The notes under the pieces: generated by a model | Told to the model about the DNA's origin: nothing | The model's database searches: none | The model's input: only the letters and a program-made list of their open reading frames with translations | NCBI GenBank assembly: GCA_936432065.2 | Contig: OW386287.2 | Location: 186,371,729-186,435,728, forward strand | Length of the DNA: 64,000 nt | Source of the DNA: Rutpela maculata | Lineage: Eukaryota > Arthropoda > Insecta > Coleoptera > Cerambycidae | Direction: 5' to 3' | Shown here: positions 48,901-51,850 of the stretch, piece after piece | Numbering within the stretch: position 1 is the first letter of the stretch | Layout: every line of letters begins with the position of its first letter | Program-made: the position numbers and the translations under genes

Positions 48901-51316
48901 TGACACCGCAGGTGGCTTTGCTTTTGTAGCAGGCGAATGTCTTTCTGGTCATAAGTAGATCCTAATTTGTTCTATACTTGAGTAAAATTTGATTCAAATC
49001 GGAAAAAAAATAAAAAAGGTGTCTTCATTTTAAGTGAATCACAATGTATATTTAAGGAAATGTATAGATTGCGGCAAAATATTACGTTAGTAAATACGTC
49101 GAGTGTTGTGAAATAAAGATTGTTTTGTGACTGTGATTTATTAGCAGATCACGATAAACCGCTTTGATAGAAATATTCAAAGCACCTAATTAATTGTTTG
49201 TATTAATTATATATTTTGGCTGGCGAATATCTCGTAAACTATAACGCATAGCAAGAGAAAGAGTATAGACAATCTTATAGGCAATTTAATTATGTTTAAT
49301 TTTGCATAGATTACCTTTTTCCATACGACGCGTTGTTTCCAAGTTATAAGCGAAGAATCAAAAAAGGAACCTTTCCACCCCCCTCGCCCCTGAAGCGGCA
49401 AAGCTAGGGGCGGGTACTTTTAGTATGTTTACCTCCTAACTACCCCCAACACATTCCTTAAGAGGAAAATTCTCCCTTCCCCCATGTCCTCTACAACTTT
49501 TTCGTTGACTGGACTATGAAGATCGTTTAAAACATTCCAAAAATAAATCGAAAACTTCCTGACAGTTAACCTCTGAACTAGCAGGAAATAAAAATAATTC
49601 AAACTGTCATTAACCAGCCTTTAAGGATCACCTAGAAGAGACAAAATTATTTAATAACTATTTTAATAATTTTGGGAAGAAGTACTGAAACTGCACTATT
49701 TGAATTAATTGATATATACTTTTCTTTGGACCGTGGAATTTTACTGGACTAATCTAGGGCATTAGACTGCATTGATTTTTCTGTTCTCTTAATTAAACTG
49801 AGTCGATACGGTATCCGTGACAAAATTTTGAAATAGTTTGATTCATATTTAAATGGCAGAAAACATGCTGTAAAAATTTCATACCAAACAGGCTATGTGC
49901 AGTCATGTGCTCTAGATGTTTCTATGGGCCTAAAACATCTAAATATGACCAAAGTTAATTATGCCGATGACAGTTTATAGTTCATTTTAGTGTACAAGTA
50001 CCTTAAATACTACTCTACACTATTCCAGCTAATCAGAAATTGACAAGCCAGTAATACTATAATTAACTTACTTACCATTGATAAAACTTGCAGCGGATTG
50101 CATTTTTGTAAATCTATGCTCAATCCATAATCCCAACCTAATGAACACATAAGAAGGGCACCAAACGTAGACCACATTGCTATTCCTCCTTTGGACCAAG
50201 ATGCCACTAAAGCACAACCATCGGGAGTCCACAAAACCTTTCCAACAGCCCCAGGGTAGCCAGGGTAGTCCTTACTGCTAAGCACACAATTGTGAGACAC
50301 TTCCAATCCACCAGTACTTTCGTCAACATAATAAACTAAGCATTCTGAATTTGACCTTCCAAAAGTTATTAACCTGTACTTATGATTTATTGTTGTACAA
50401 GTGGCATCTTCTATTCCTTGAGCCCATATACCTTGCACCTGATTGGGATCAAATTTTAAAGACGAAGCCGTTAAAAATGCCGCCCTACCGTCGTTCAGTA
50501 CTATTGAAAATCCGCCTACCAAAGGTGAATATTCTATATCTATGATATAAATATTTTCTTCTAAAATAGGAATAGCTTTTGACACTTGTTGATTTATACA
50601 AAATGGAATTCTTCTTAAATCTAAAGTATAATCTCTATTTTGGGTACCATCCCACCGATACCGTAGCACGTGTCCTTCCGTAGTGGCTAACATCAATTCA
50701 CTCATTGATATACAAACCATCCCGGTAATTTTACCATCCCAAACCATAATTTCTTCACTCTGAAATATTTAAATTAAGGAACGAGCCATTTTCGACACTT
50801 AATTAACCTTACCAAAGTTAGCATAAGAGGTGGTATAGTTTCTTTTATAAACAACTCAGCACTATCTCTTCTTAAATTGGCATGAGGTGAATCAGTCTGG
50901 ACATATAACCCTTTGCGATCAGAGGGCACCCCCAATTTGTAAAACAGTAAATGTCCCTCGGAGGTCTACGACATATACTTAGGTACGAACTCTTAACAGT
51001 CGATAAGTATACTTACAGCAATTACAATCATACTTGAATCTGGTTTCCATTCTGCAGTAACGTTTGTCCCAAATTTTTCTAAAGATTTTATTGAGCGACG
51101 ATGAAAAACTATAGGTACACAAGGCTAAAAAATAGTAGGTGTATTTAAGTTTTGTTATGTTTACAGATTATTTACCTTGCAAAACCATATTGCTAAAGAA
51201 TCATCAGTCAAAATAGCAAATAAAATCCTATCTCTATTACATGTTATTTGCTGAATTAACCCTTGTCCCAGATCGGGAATTTTTATAACTTTTGGCCAAC
51301 CAATTGGAAAATACAT
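3610..51316 (-). CDS. RIC1: RIC1 homologue, Golgi Rab6 guanine nucleotide exchange factor subunit (17 exons)
   Basis: Coding exons, read downward on the minus strand: 51316-51176, 51124-51017, 50965-50813, 50759-50076, 45984-45808, 45739-45169, 40744-40467, 34686-34539, 34485-34376, 34300-34169, 33901-33662, 33526-33412, 33356-33080, 29047-28785, 28176-27666, 15870-15682, 3961-3610. Every junction is GT-AG, phases agree and the sum is 4449 nt, or 1482 codons plus stop, close to the roughly 1420 residues of vertebrate RIC1. The N-terminal MYFPIGWPK, the WD40-like N-terminal half and the C-terminal RIC1 domain all align to the family as I know it. RIC1 with RGP1 forms the exchange factor that activates Rab6 at Golgi membranes for retrograde endosome-to-TGN traffic; Drosophila Rich is the fly orthologue. 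An in-frame TAG two codons before the ATG supports the start. The locus is 47.7 kb because transposons fill its introns. Confidence 0.95.
4140..5002 (-). mobile_element. Degenerate LINE, 3' half (reverse transcriptase), split by the gypsy insertion
   Basis: Reading downward on the minus strand, the frame 4850-4314 has reverse transcriptase motifs: NYRGIAVIP, DEQHGFYKG, IYTDLSKAFDTV and SGVPQGSHIGPVLF. The YADD catalytic box follows at 4296-4285, but in a different frame, so the copy is frameshifted near 4314. Further stops follow. The matching 5' portion lies on the other side of the gypsy element at 14782-15430. This looks like a Jockey/CR1-group non-LTR element; the clade was not resolved. 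Confidence 0.8.
4999..5002. repeat. Target-site duplication of the gypsy element (left copy)
   Basis: The four bases before the left LTR are TTGT; the four after the right LTR (14782-14785) are TTCT, one mismatch. If the element and one copy are ignored, the two halves of the interrupted LINE frame come back into the same reading frame, which supports a 4-bp duplication. Confidence 0.55.
5003..6947 (+). repeat. 5' LTR of the gypsy element
   Basis: TGTAGAAC at 5003 through TTCTACA at 6947, 1945 bp, the same length as the 3' LTR at 12837-14781. It contains a block of about 76-bp tandem repeats at 5315-5620 and an AATAAA at 6443-6448 that could serve polyadenylation. Short open frames inside it are duplicated in the other LTR and are not genes. 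Confidence 0.95.
5315..5620 (+). repeat. Tandem repeats of about 76 bp inside the 5' LTR
   Basis: A unit containing GAAATTTGGCTTGAAAATCG followed by TTTTTCAAAAGTACGCC recurs at about 5315, 5390, 5466 and 5542, the first and last diverged. The two middle copies are almost identical. The same block lies in the 3' LTR at 13149-13454. Such repeats in U3 often act as enhancer-like elements, but no function is shown here. Confidence 0.8.
6948..6965 (+). other. Primer-binding site complementary to tRNA-Lys
   Basis: TGGCGCCCAACGTGGGGC follows the LTR without a gap. It equals the 18-nt site complementary to the 3' end of tRNA-Lys(CUU) used by several retroelements. Confidence 0.85.
6998..8212 (+). 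CDS. gag: gag of the gypsy element
   Basis: A 404-residue frame opens with an ATG 33 nt after the primer site. The middle (about residues 65-250) is a helical capsid-like region with the retrotransposon-gag pattern (FHGFEHEDPETF, then KKWFEQY and FRSRYD). Near the C-terminus is one zinc-knuckle-like motif CRYCPTEQWHFHAEC, with C-X2-C-X5-H-X4-C spacing, one residue longer than the classic form. The tail is rich in Pro, Arg and Ser. Its stop (8210-8212) directly follows the slippery heptamer at 8203-8209. Confidence 0.9.
   Translation: MDESTPFQFYDEPTSVMDNVSRGLERPCAEDVLGSSGVGPSTTEGVIQPSSEQVFAQMAAGLAKALSEATHEHKYRSKHPNAEFHGFEHEDPETFIYQMEEFFVRVRITQDNDRLYKISEQLKDDAKKWFEQYRTLITTYPLFLERFRSRYDSGEVLTEAVANLYGKKQDAEENTSVFISRKVCLFKRIDPFKPEAMKAATIFNQLRPDMKMLLKSAVILDTNTLVTMTEQMAKIMDENKEFEILQNAKKSKDREASTSTASAQGNQQSSSNWRTEPSALAKPSSSSFGASRTPFNGSQRRDNPPAPRVHFANNISSLPRGDIPRRGTGDVRNSRVPYRPCRYCPTEQWHFHAECPNNPYRNMNTGNQAGVRGDGPGRTVPAPPTRPQQARSDPRGSSEARSLN
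8203..8209 (+). promoter_or_regulatory. -1 ribosomal frameshift heptamer T TTA AAT
   Basis: In the gag frame the codons are AGT TTA AAT TAA. The heptamer TTTAAAT fits X XXY YYZ exactly and ends one base before the gag stop. Slipping back by one enters the pol frame, which is open from here with no ATG near the protease. This is the standard way to make a Gag-Pol fusion. I did not identify a downstream pseudoknot by eye. Confidence 0.75.
8203..11676 (+). pseudogene. pol: pol of the gypsy element: protease, RT, RNase H, integrase, with one in-frame stop
   Basis: One frame runs from the slippery site to 11676, interrupted only by TAA at 10108-10110. Protease: ALLDTGS at about 8371-8391. RT: YGxP-type block VLDLKSGYWQIP, FNVMPFGL and YLDD at 9310-9321. 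RNase H: QTDAS with its Asp at 9757-9759, NELE near 9874 and KTDNRALL. The stop then separates RNase H from integrase, where the same frame continues. Integrase: zinc motif with HFHD, GHPG and CIIC (10423-10560), catalytic Asp at 10633 and 10816 and Glu at 10921, then a GPY/F-like WSGPHKV segment and an acidic tail. Either the stop is a recent nonsense mutation, or the integrase is made separately. Confidence 0.88.
11979..12237 (+). repeat. Tandem duplication of about 126-130 bp
   Basis: A unit beginning GAAACTACGAG, containing TTCAGAAGCCGTTCTTCGC and ending CTACCTTACGAAG, occurs at 11979-12104 and 12105-12237. The copies differ in the length of their poly-T stretch and a few bases. A diverged third relative lies around 11890-11945. 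Confidence 0.8.
12822..12833 (+). other. Polypurine tract
   Basis: AAAGGAGGGGAG lies three bases before the 3' LTR, at the place where second-strand DNA synthesis is primed in LTR elements. Confidence 0.75.
12837..14781 (+). repeat. 3' LTR of the gypsy element
   Basis: It is 1945 bp, TGTAGAA to TTCTACA, and matches the 5' LTR along its length with two substitutions noticed. It repeats the tandem block (13149-13454) and the AATAAA signal. LINE sequence resumes immediately after it. Confidence 0.95.
14782..15430 (-). mobile_element. Degenerate LINE, 5' part of the split copy
   Basis: On the minus strand the frame from 14996 down to the LTR reads NIKYFWSYINSLKKEHGLP and AFAKHFQSYY, the linker between endonuclease and reverse transcriptase in Jockey-type LINE ORF2. 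Higher up, pieces such as KYPKWYNSHLRKLMALKN appear in shifting frames with stops. The reverse transcriptase continues at 5002-4140. The upper boundary is approximate. Confidence 0.7.
15474..15625 (+). repeat. Purine-rich tract
   Basis: About 150 bp of plus strand are mostly A and G with recurring GGTGGTAG, GTGGGAG and GGAGAT words. In the RIC1 transcript it reads as a long pyrimidine stretch in intron 16, about 60 nt downstream of the exon 16 donor. Confidence 0.5.
15682..15870 (-). CDS. RIC1: RIC1 exon 16
   Basis: The exon reads YLLQLFMEASCLEWSLLISV and onward, residues 1303-1366, matching the family block YLLHIFMEAGCLDW. Acceptor TTTTATAG and donor GTAAGT are canonical. It stands alone between the intron with the LINE plus foldback (11.8 kb) and the intron with the gypsy element (11.7 kb), so it is easily missed by automated annotation. 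Confidence 0.92.
16280..16325. repeat. Perfect 21-bp hairpin with a 4-nt loop
   Basis: CTACGGCTACAGCGCATGTA (16280-16299, extended one base to 16300) is followed by TTCC and its exact reverse complement to 16325. The GC-rich arms stand out in AT-rich surroundings. It lies upstream of the intact LINE and could mark its 5' region or be the remnant of a small palindromic element. Confidence 0.8.
16780..18108 (+). CDS. LINE ORF1, Gag-like zinc-knuckle protein
   Basis: The 442-residue protein begins with an acidic, Ser/Asn/Lys-rich region. A central domain (about 85-260) resembles the Gag-like RNA-binding region of Jockey/R1 ORF1. Three CCHC-type motifs follow at roughly 267-330: CAKCLQFTHTKEQC, CTKCNGPHHFSTC and CTGCGSEDHAAWSLKC. 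This composition is characteristic of ORF1 in arthropod Jockey, R1 and I LINEs, where it packages element RNA and helps target it. The stop overlaps the ORF2 start in ATGCTTAG. Confidence 0.85.
   Translation: MTSESDGSYSEMEIDDIGQWKKVKHKRKSGETASGNTNKKNKITQKDINEIIGTTSYNTKNTQINTSTKNPPNKNTTMPVHKNHSAKMYELTNKKYKYLFYITPLQDMTRRDMSELWEKMHPQSDETIIQTKKGFLIKTNREKKIATETLNKLVSDKKIKNYQETSESHTPSQNRTTTSNSYSVIIGSVEHEISDLEISEHLNGISIRHRYCKRIIAEANNKPTLMIRIITDCLKASEQLLNEGIFYQHKHYPIFPSLPPAPIPQPCAKCLQFTHTKEQCTTPPKCTKCNGPHHFSTCNSTLPMKCTGCGSEDHAAWSLKCPKRPTQPIQGLPNAQIKSLNKQSHEIDNRITKNSKIHSPVTVHDMIINTYITKLNKEKNRDREELLRKLRKRFTTLYNIDTVATFSGNRVYILMFDLDEPLTVSPTEPIPGKINVQVHVDA
18101..20809 (+). CDS. LINE ORF2, endonuclease and reverse transcriptase
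   Basis: I take the ATG at 18101 (MLRILYANVNSY), since endonuclease homology begins there; an upstream in-frame ATG at 18083 is possible. Endonuclease motifs: YANVNS, a Glu in VETKTK, YVHP, IIGDFNVN, PDIIL and IGSDHLAI (about residues 1-220). Reverse transcriptase: STAPGKDSISK, NNYRPITLLP, YQFGFREKSST, FLDINKAFDSVW, GLPQGSPLSPLLY and YADD at 20087-20098. The C-terminal 200 residues hold the thumb region and a short basic tail (RRRKYPERTLWEH). There is no RNase H. The frame has no stop or frameshift over about 900 codons. Translation probably couples to ORF1 through the overlapping stop/start. Confidence 0.88.
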   Translation: MLRILYANVNSYTPKKQLINNTMEKNNINCSLFVETKTKENSNTRYQNWDVLQYNGNIVNNNTRGGNLIQVNPLLKMRKENPPRVNNPLNETTHISIPFQGDRLHIILIYVHPTSNIEETIFNKAAQYKFCLIIGDFNVNRTKNKQIQTFINNTTFRKADTPPTFLMENNPDSTPDIILYTENIHNNICKIETLPDIGSDHLAIEINIELDKTTEEEVEEKRINLHKCNTDEVNNTIENYVEEQQHLPIDEQAITRFNEKLTATIIHNSPTRRIRYYSYELPPFIIRLIKHKRKMYREYLTNKDAQYKRHINDYNQNIQRLIKDYKEHKWLTVCNEINQQQGRNYWQQIKKLSRYKQSTSIATLEENNTLYNSNPEKADLFAEHYENVYTIKNDNQFDEAHHEDIKNWHDDFISEELPNQNISISEETYYDILNKGKSTAPGKDSISKNIIRKLGHKVHLYIIKLYEYCLNNQYFPKEWKHGVVITIPKPNTNPHRTNNYRPITLLPVLAKNLEQIIKRLISDAIGHNIPNYQFGFREKSSTTHPLMIITSNIQTTKLEGQHSAAIFLDINKAFDSVWHMGLLYKLAYLNCPRYLVHMISTYLKERTLQIKIDTCYSKTFKMQQGLPQGSPLSPLLYNTYCFDIYNFENDPAHFNPNPYILQYADDTVLISHNCTIKKTVDELQRLMNTTMIWFNKWRLKPNPTKSQYIIFNHAPNINSPKITINNHSLPPSTTVKYLGVSLDHKLNFNNHTKIIKKRCISRGKHFRSLTFKNKGISMKTAVHIYKSICRPLLEYSHPLYLNAKNPALKNINVAETSTLRTITKCRHPDNPLHNPPNDLLYQITNIEPISQRLSKLSTKFAKNEDNIDKIQLLCKTRNHQTPRRRKYPERTLWEHIKDLREP
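20980..21003 (+). repeat. (TTA)n tail of the LINE
   Basis: About seven TTA units follow 6 bp after the AATAAA of the LINE. Microsatellite tails of this kind mark the 3' end of several non-LTR families. Confidence 0.8.
22990..23175. repeat. Repeated CGCACATCGCAC units in the palindrome loop
   Basis: Near the centre of arm pair b, CGCACATCGCACA occurs at about 23030, 23085 and 23150, separated by a similar 60-bp segment with AAATGAGAGTG. The reverse-strand counterpart GATGTGCGATGTGCGC appears at about 23343. Confidence 0.6.
24640..25205 (-). pseudogene. Tc1/mariner-type transposase fragment
   Basis: Minus-strand translation at 25205-25014 gives a helix-turn-helix-like segment (NLFVIHGMCQ, FNLKYPNLPRM, FSRLRNNF) resembling the N-terminal domain of a group of arthropod DDE transposases whose ends read ACAGGGTGTCCCA. 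Further down (about 24960-24690), SVFRILHCHNLHPF, LLPGDFPRRVNYCEDLL, IIWTDEAKF and NRHFWASENPH match the catalytic part with the first acidic residue. A stop interrupts the frame and the C-terminal half is missing. The copy cannot be active. Confidence 0.6.
27666..28176 (-). CDS. RIC1: RIC1 exon 15: variable linker
   Basis: The exon encodes residues 1133-1303, mostly a Ser/Thr/Asp-rich, poorly conserved linker; in vertebrates this position is also variable. It closes with QILEQLSNMDSKGSHRSEIQLR, cited here by its conserved ends: the family has ELASKGPHKSQVQLR at this place. It enters in phase 1 and leaves in phase 2, splitting an arginine codon that exon 16 completes. The next intron is 11.8 kb. 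Confidence 0.93.
28785..29047 (-). CDS. RIC1: RIC1 exon 14
   Basis: This exon encodes residues 1045-1132 and completes the RIC1 domain. Blocks include HARRLLSARRLTDLGYFAAHLDF, here quoted only in part, followed by WLGKERDRAARVDDFV and HEDFNWPYPIP, which track the vertebrate protein closely. It enters in phase 2 and leaves in phase 1. Both junctions (ATTGTAG acceptor, GTAAGT donor) are canonical. A 4.0-kb intron full of nested elements lies upstream and a 608-nt intron downstream. Confidence 0.94.
29060..29553 (+). mobile_element. Degenerate LINE, outer copy, 5' piece
   Basis: Fragments such as YTKHDYNNHIKNAKHEYSPN, NSAKEVWRLIKCKLQ and FEIATIIPILKK are from the endonuclease-RT linker and RT start of a LINE ORF2. 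Stops and frameshifts are frequent. It stops at the TIR of the inserted element (29554) and resumes at 32100. Confidence 0.65.
29850..31070 (+). mobile_element. 5'-truncated LINE with (GTATT)n tail
   Basis: It begins inside the reverse transcriptase (LQDRKQTVVINTSKS) and runs through the 3' UTR to AATAAA at 31042-31047 and four GTATT units at 31051-31070. The second copy of the surrounding element has no LINE here, so it marks the empty site. Confidence 0.8.
29912..30844 (+). pseudogene. LINE reverse transcriptase C-terminal part
   Basis: A 310-residue frame begins MGVPQGSVLGPLFFIIFIND, includes MYADDTNILIAEN (YADD catalytic box) and continues with the thumb region (LNLTKTFFMTF, IKFLGTIVDQKFTWEQHI, YGLMFWGKS, QKRIIRCM) to a natural stop. 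The frame upstream is offset by one near 29910, and everything before that is missing, so the protein is truncated and frameshifted. The sequence style fits CR1/L2/Jockey-group LINEs; I cannot name the clade. Confidence 0.85.
32100..32640 (+). mobile_element. Degenerate LINE, outer copy, 3' piece
   Basis: DHQHGFYKNHSTDT at about 32150, FLQVVYNQMDEGNF and LFDLS near 32260 and LGVPHGSVLSTLIFLLFVNE near 32430 are reverse transcriptase motifs in changing frames. They follow in order the part at 29060-29553, so the two pieces are one LINE split by the TIR element. Confidence 0.7.
32737..33024. mobile_element. 288-bp hAT-type hairpin MITE with perfect 8-bp target duplication
   Basis: Arms 32737-32853 and 32908-33024 are inverted repeats with a few mismatches, starting CAAGGCTCGGGAGAT. 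The flanks are GTGATTGC at 32729-32736 and 33025-33032, a perfect 8-bp duplication as made by hAT transposases. There is no coding capacity. It lies in RIC1 intron 13, 55 nt beyond the exon 13 donor. Confidence 0.88.
33080..34686 (-). CDS. RIC1: RIC1 exons 8-13: RIC1 domain core and linker
   Basis: Exon 8 (34686-34539) carries ALWLFCGAHGMRVWLPL and KRIMLPFH. Exon 9 (34485-34376) has LFEDAIILGAENDT. Exon 10 (34300-34169) has VYLHQILRQL and SLPYFPHSLELLLHE. Exon 11 (33901-33662) has EEEATSKEPIPD and QTVVQCARKTEIALW. Exon 12 (33526-33412) has YATLLLNTALDQSKW. Exon 13 (33356-33080) is a low-complexity Ser/Pro/Asn linker, residues about 953-1045. Introns 8-12 are 53, 75, 267, 135 and 55 nt. Together they make most of the family's C-terminal RIC1 domain. 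A hairpin MITE at 32737-33024 lies 55 nt downstream of the exon 13 donor. Confidence 0.94.
34687..35308. other. Intron 7 start: no recognised gene
   Basis: This piece of RIC1 intron 7 has a 73-codon open frame at 34860-35081 with no recognised motif and a TGTTCTTTACCACTATGTTCT microduplication near 35240 (quoted in part). It may be old repeat sequence, but no boundary was found. Confidence 0.3.
35309..36305. mobile_element. TIR DNA element, copy 2
   Basis: The ends are TGGGGAATTTTCC and GGAAAATACCCCA. It is collinear with copy 1 at 29554-32099, for example the CAATACAGATTTCCG block, the TATTTATCCACGAAATTTAA block and the CCCGCCAAATAAAATCATTT block. It lies in RIC1 intron 7, on the other side of exons 8-13 from copy 1. 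Confidence 0.7.
36306..37440. other. Intron 7, repeat-like sequence with no gene
   Basis: AT-rich. A patch at 36560-36720 has many TATC/GATA words (ATCCGG, CTATCTGAC, GGATAAC) that resemble, in diverged inverted form, 40080-40210. The two could be subterminal regions of one old element, but the match is too weak to set ends. Confidence 0.3.
37456..37545 (+). pseudogene. C2H2 zinc-finger-like fragment with an in-frame stop
   Basis: The plus strand encodes FCSKCEKVFYSQSTFSRHN, then TGA, then KVHKQ. Cys and His spacing (C-X2-C-X12-H-X4-H counting the stop) fits one classical zinc finger. There is no other finger in frame. It may be a fragment of a transposon-encoded or processed zinc-finger gene. 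Confidence 0.35.
37977..38183 (-). pseudogene. Short Cys/His-containing reading frame
   Basis: A 68-residue frame contains LCLECKLCLNFNNDLHLHLIEKHD, cited as a Cys-rich pair followed by three His, similar to a degenerate C2H2 finger with non-standard spacing. It ends soon after and has no neighbouring exon. It may be related to the finger remnant at 37456 on the other strand. Confidence 0.25.
38190..39500. other. Intron 7, no recognised feature
   Basis: AT-rich intron sequence of RIC1 with poly-A and poly-T runs. I see no coding motif, terminal repeat or structured RNA here. Confidence 0.3.
39510..39960 (+). repeat. Dispersed repeat, partner of 44610-44850
   Basis: The segments around ACTAACATAACCT (39518), TTTTTAATGTTTGTAT (39560) and TAATAAAATAGACTGCTAAT (39850) recur reverse-complemented inside the MITE at 44210-44971. 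This copy has about 185 extra bp at 39655-39840 between matching parts. Confidence 0.65.
40467..40744 (-). CDS. RIC1: RIC1 exon 7
   Basis: The acceptor TTATTTCAG precedes 40744 and the donor GTAAAT follows 40467. The exon encodes residues 612-704 and is read in the phase left by exon 6 (phase 1 to phase 0). Family blocks include SITLTSLRTE, MVLNVSGRLLMVQR and SCVENVW, equivalent to the vertebrate LNLAGQLIMMQR and SVENVW segments. It is isolated between two large transposon-filled introns of 4.4 kb and 5.8 kb. Confidence 0.93.
40895..41178 (+). mobile_element. LINE endonuclease fragment
   Basis: The plus strand has VDIPGYHMFTEDH, RVGGVAVYI and, about 90 nt on, LCTIYRPNKNINRCVEQF in broken frames, the pattern of a LINE apurinic-type endonuclease. 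It ends where ATACAGGGTGATTT begins at 41178. Confidence 0.6.
41178..42660. mobile_element. Dispersed element with a second, inverted copy near 61800-62030
   Basis: Part 41400-41600 (AAGCTAATGCCAAAAAAATT, CTTGCTTGATTTACCTATTT) recurs reverse-complemented at about 61870-62030. Part 42480-42545 (CAATATCTTAAACGGTTCCAGAGT region) recurs at about 61806-61850. A hAT MITE at 41814-42297 is inserted in it. The left end has ACAGGGTGATTT; the right end is uncertain. Confidence 0.5.
41814..42297. mobile_element. 484-bp hAT-type foldback MITE with perfect 8-bp target duplication
   Basis: It starts CAGGGGTGGCTGGTGAAAT and ends ATTTCACCAGCCGCCCCTG; the arms of about 160 bp are nearly perfect inverted repeats. 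GTCCTGGG flanks it at 41806-41813 and 42298-42305. CAG ends and 8-bp duplications are hallmarks of hAT elements. Confidence 0.9.
42691..43030 (-). mobile_element. piggyBac-like remnant (N-terminus and one end)
   Basis: A 58-residue frame (43030-42854) reads MASKKYLTDDDLLDILMNS and is then very acidic (Asp, Glu, Ser, Asn). PiggyBac transposases typically start with such a short basic-then-LTDDE-like opening and an acidic region. The segment ends at TTAACCCTGATGACATTAAC (42691), which has the TTAA plus CCC start expected of a piggyBac terminus. The catalytic part is absent. Confidence 0.4.
43590..44201 (+). mobile_element. Degenerate LINE reverse transcriptase fragment
   Basis: Motifs in order: SYLRPINIPSF-like near 43640, LLPECRTGFRKSHSI at about 43965, LVLLDVSKAV near 44070 and SEVPQGFLI at about 44175. 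Several stops and shifts are present. The MITE at 44210 cuts it, and LINE-like sequence seems to resume at 44980. Confidence 0.65.
44210..44971. mobile_element. 762-bp hAT-type MITE with perfect 8-bp target duplication
   Basis: It starts CAGGGTGTATTAAATAGGTG and ends CACCTATTTAATACACCGTG, a 20-bp terminal inverted repeat with one mismatch. GCCACGGA flanks it at 44202-44209 and 44972-44979. It has no transposase. An interior part is shared with 39510-39960 in the opposite orientation. Confidence 0.88.
45169..45984 (-). CDS. RIC1: RIC1 exons 5-6: end of the WD40 half
   Basis: Exon 5 (45984-45808) encodes residues 363-421, from EFATEGYQLW to SALTINPCM, matching the family block that ends VNPCM. 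A 68-nt intron follows. Exon 6 (45739-45169) encodes 422-612 and includes LYLQGEDKLY, NWPVRYSAID, GQNMAIAGR, GLAHYS and RRWKLFG, which align with RIC1 orthologues almost without gaps. Exon 6 ends in phase 1. Intron 4 upstream is 4.1 kb and intron 6 downstream is 4.4 kb; both are filled with repeats. Confidence 0.95.
46205..48055. mobile_element. 1.85-kb foldback element in RIC1 intron 4
   Basis: The outer arms 46250-46650 and 47590-48000 are inverted repeats, such as AGAATTAGTAAACCGAAAAG at 46279 matched at about 47933. An inner palindrome at 46728-47172 has arms around AGAGTAACTTTTTTTC. Between the inner and right arms lies about 400 bp of single-copy sequence with an ORF (47164-47418). Ends and target duplication are not sharp. 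Confidence 0.8.
47164..47418 (-). CDS. ORF captured inside the foldback, function unknown
   Basis: The 84-residue frame reads MSRYVIDGGYLHRHKIWSKK, then YNAYVSYIRKHYDRVTVVLDNYLDNA and TKSLKQQRR. The pattern VIDGGYL, a central KHY-VTVVLD and a following basic STK motif resembles a PIN/nuclease-like family that I recall from invertebrate genomes, often near transposons, but I cannot name it. The start might be upstream; the C-terminus ends in the palindrome arm, so it is probably a truncated passenger gene. Confidence 0.35.
   Translation of the reverse strand: MSRYVIDGGYLHRHKIWSKKGEFNNVYNAYVSYIRKHYDRVTVVLDNYLDNANSTKSLKQQRRVLQKTCPDIIFDENTPKAYQS
48058..49520. mobile_element. 1.46-kb foldback element in RIC1 intron 4
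   Basis: Inverted arms were read at 48085-48300 with 49300-49505 (TTGTAGAGGACAT region, CTAGGGGCGG region) and at 48530-48660 with 48900-49040 (TTAGGATCTACTTATGAC region). A run of more than ten G at 48191-48202 lies in the left arm. It adjoins the other foldback at 46205-48055. No transposase. Confidence 0.75.
49720..49980 (+). mobile_element. LINE reverse transcriptase remnant
   Basis: The plus strand shows SRALDCIDFSVLLIKLSRYG, SYLNGRKHAVKI and VNYADDS, the usual order of reverse transcriptase blocks ending in the YADD box, in broken frames. Confidence 0.6.
50076..51316 (-). CDS. RIC1: RIC1 exons 1-4: start codon and N-terminal beta-propeller region
   Basis: Exon 1 (51316-51176) encodes residues 1-47 and carries the conserved YFPIGWPK opening and IWFCK end. 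Exon 2 (51124-51017) encodes 48-83 with the conserved AEWKPDS. Exon 3 (50965-50813) encodes 84-134. Exon 4 (50759-50076) encodes 135-362 and has recognisable family blocks such as VLNDGR, NHKYRLITFG and the GIAMWSTFGALL strand. Introns 1-3 are only 51, 51 and 53 nt, the compact size usual in insects. All four exons end in phase 0. An ATG inside exon 4 (50747) opens a long frame, but the three upstream exons are conserved, so it is not the start. Confidence 0.95.
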
Positions 51317-51697
51317 TTTCTATAATTACTTCACTAATTCATAATATGAGACGAAACGATTACATTTTAAAAGTTAAAAATTGCTGTATGACAAGTAAAT
51401 TGGATCCATTTTTAGAAAAAACTTGACTTTTGTCTTGTTGTCATTAAAATTTCCATACCGTACAGAAAACGAGAAAACATCAGAGTACAGAATTGACACA
51501 ATCCATACATGTCGCGAGCACAATTTCTCATTGAATAAAATGTCAGTTGAGTAGTCCGTGTATGAACGTCCAGACCATGATGTAAATTTACATCATGGTC
51601 CAGACCAGAGACAATAAAAATAAAAAGATTAAATATTTAAGTCAAGTTTAAATATCTTGAGACACTTGGGAGACAACAATCTCTGACTGGACTTCAC
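51317..51697 (-). promoter_or_regulatory. 5' UTR and promoter region of RIC1
   Basis: The region between the RIC1 ATG and the hAT-type element is only about 380 bp, so the 5' UTR and core promoter should lie here. No clear TATA box is visible. A 13-bp direct/inverted CATGATGTAAATTTACATCATG palindrome lies at 51579-51600 (quoted in part as ATGATGTAAATTTACATCAT). Confidence 0.4.
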
Positions 51698-51716
51698 ATG
51701 GATTTTAGAGGTGGGT

Positions 51717-51850
51717 AGTACTCGTATGATTCGTATCATTGGTACGAATCCTTGCAGTGGTACGAATGGTACGAATCCCACAAAAATAAAAGATTCGTAC
51801 ATTTCGTATCGCCGATACGATTGGTACGAATATGGAATTTCGGTACCGGT
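51717..51850. repeat. Subterminal GGTACGAAT repeats, left end
   Basis: GGTACGAAT or its variants (GATTCGTAT, GATTCGTAC) occur about nine times in 130 bp on both strands. The same motif is clustered at the other end of the element (57066-57260). Subterminal short repeats are typical transposase-binding sites in hAT elements. Confidence 0.7.

Noticed and set aside
50010..50747. A 245-codon minus frame as a separate gene
   Set aside because: It is RIC1 exon 4 plus a readthrough into the intron; the upstream exons are conserved and in phase.
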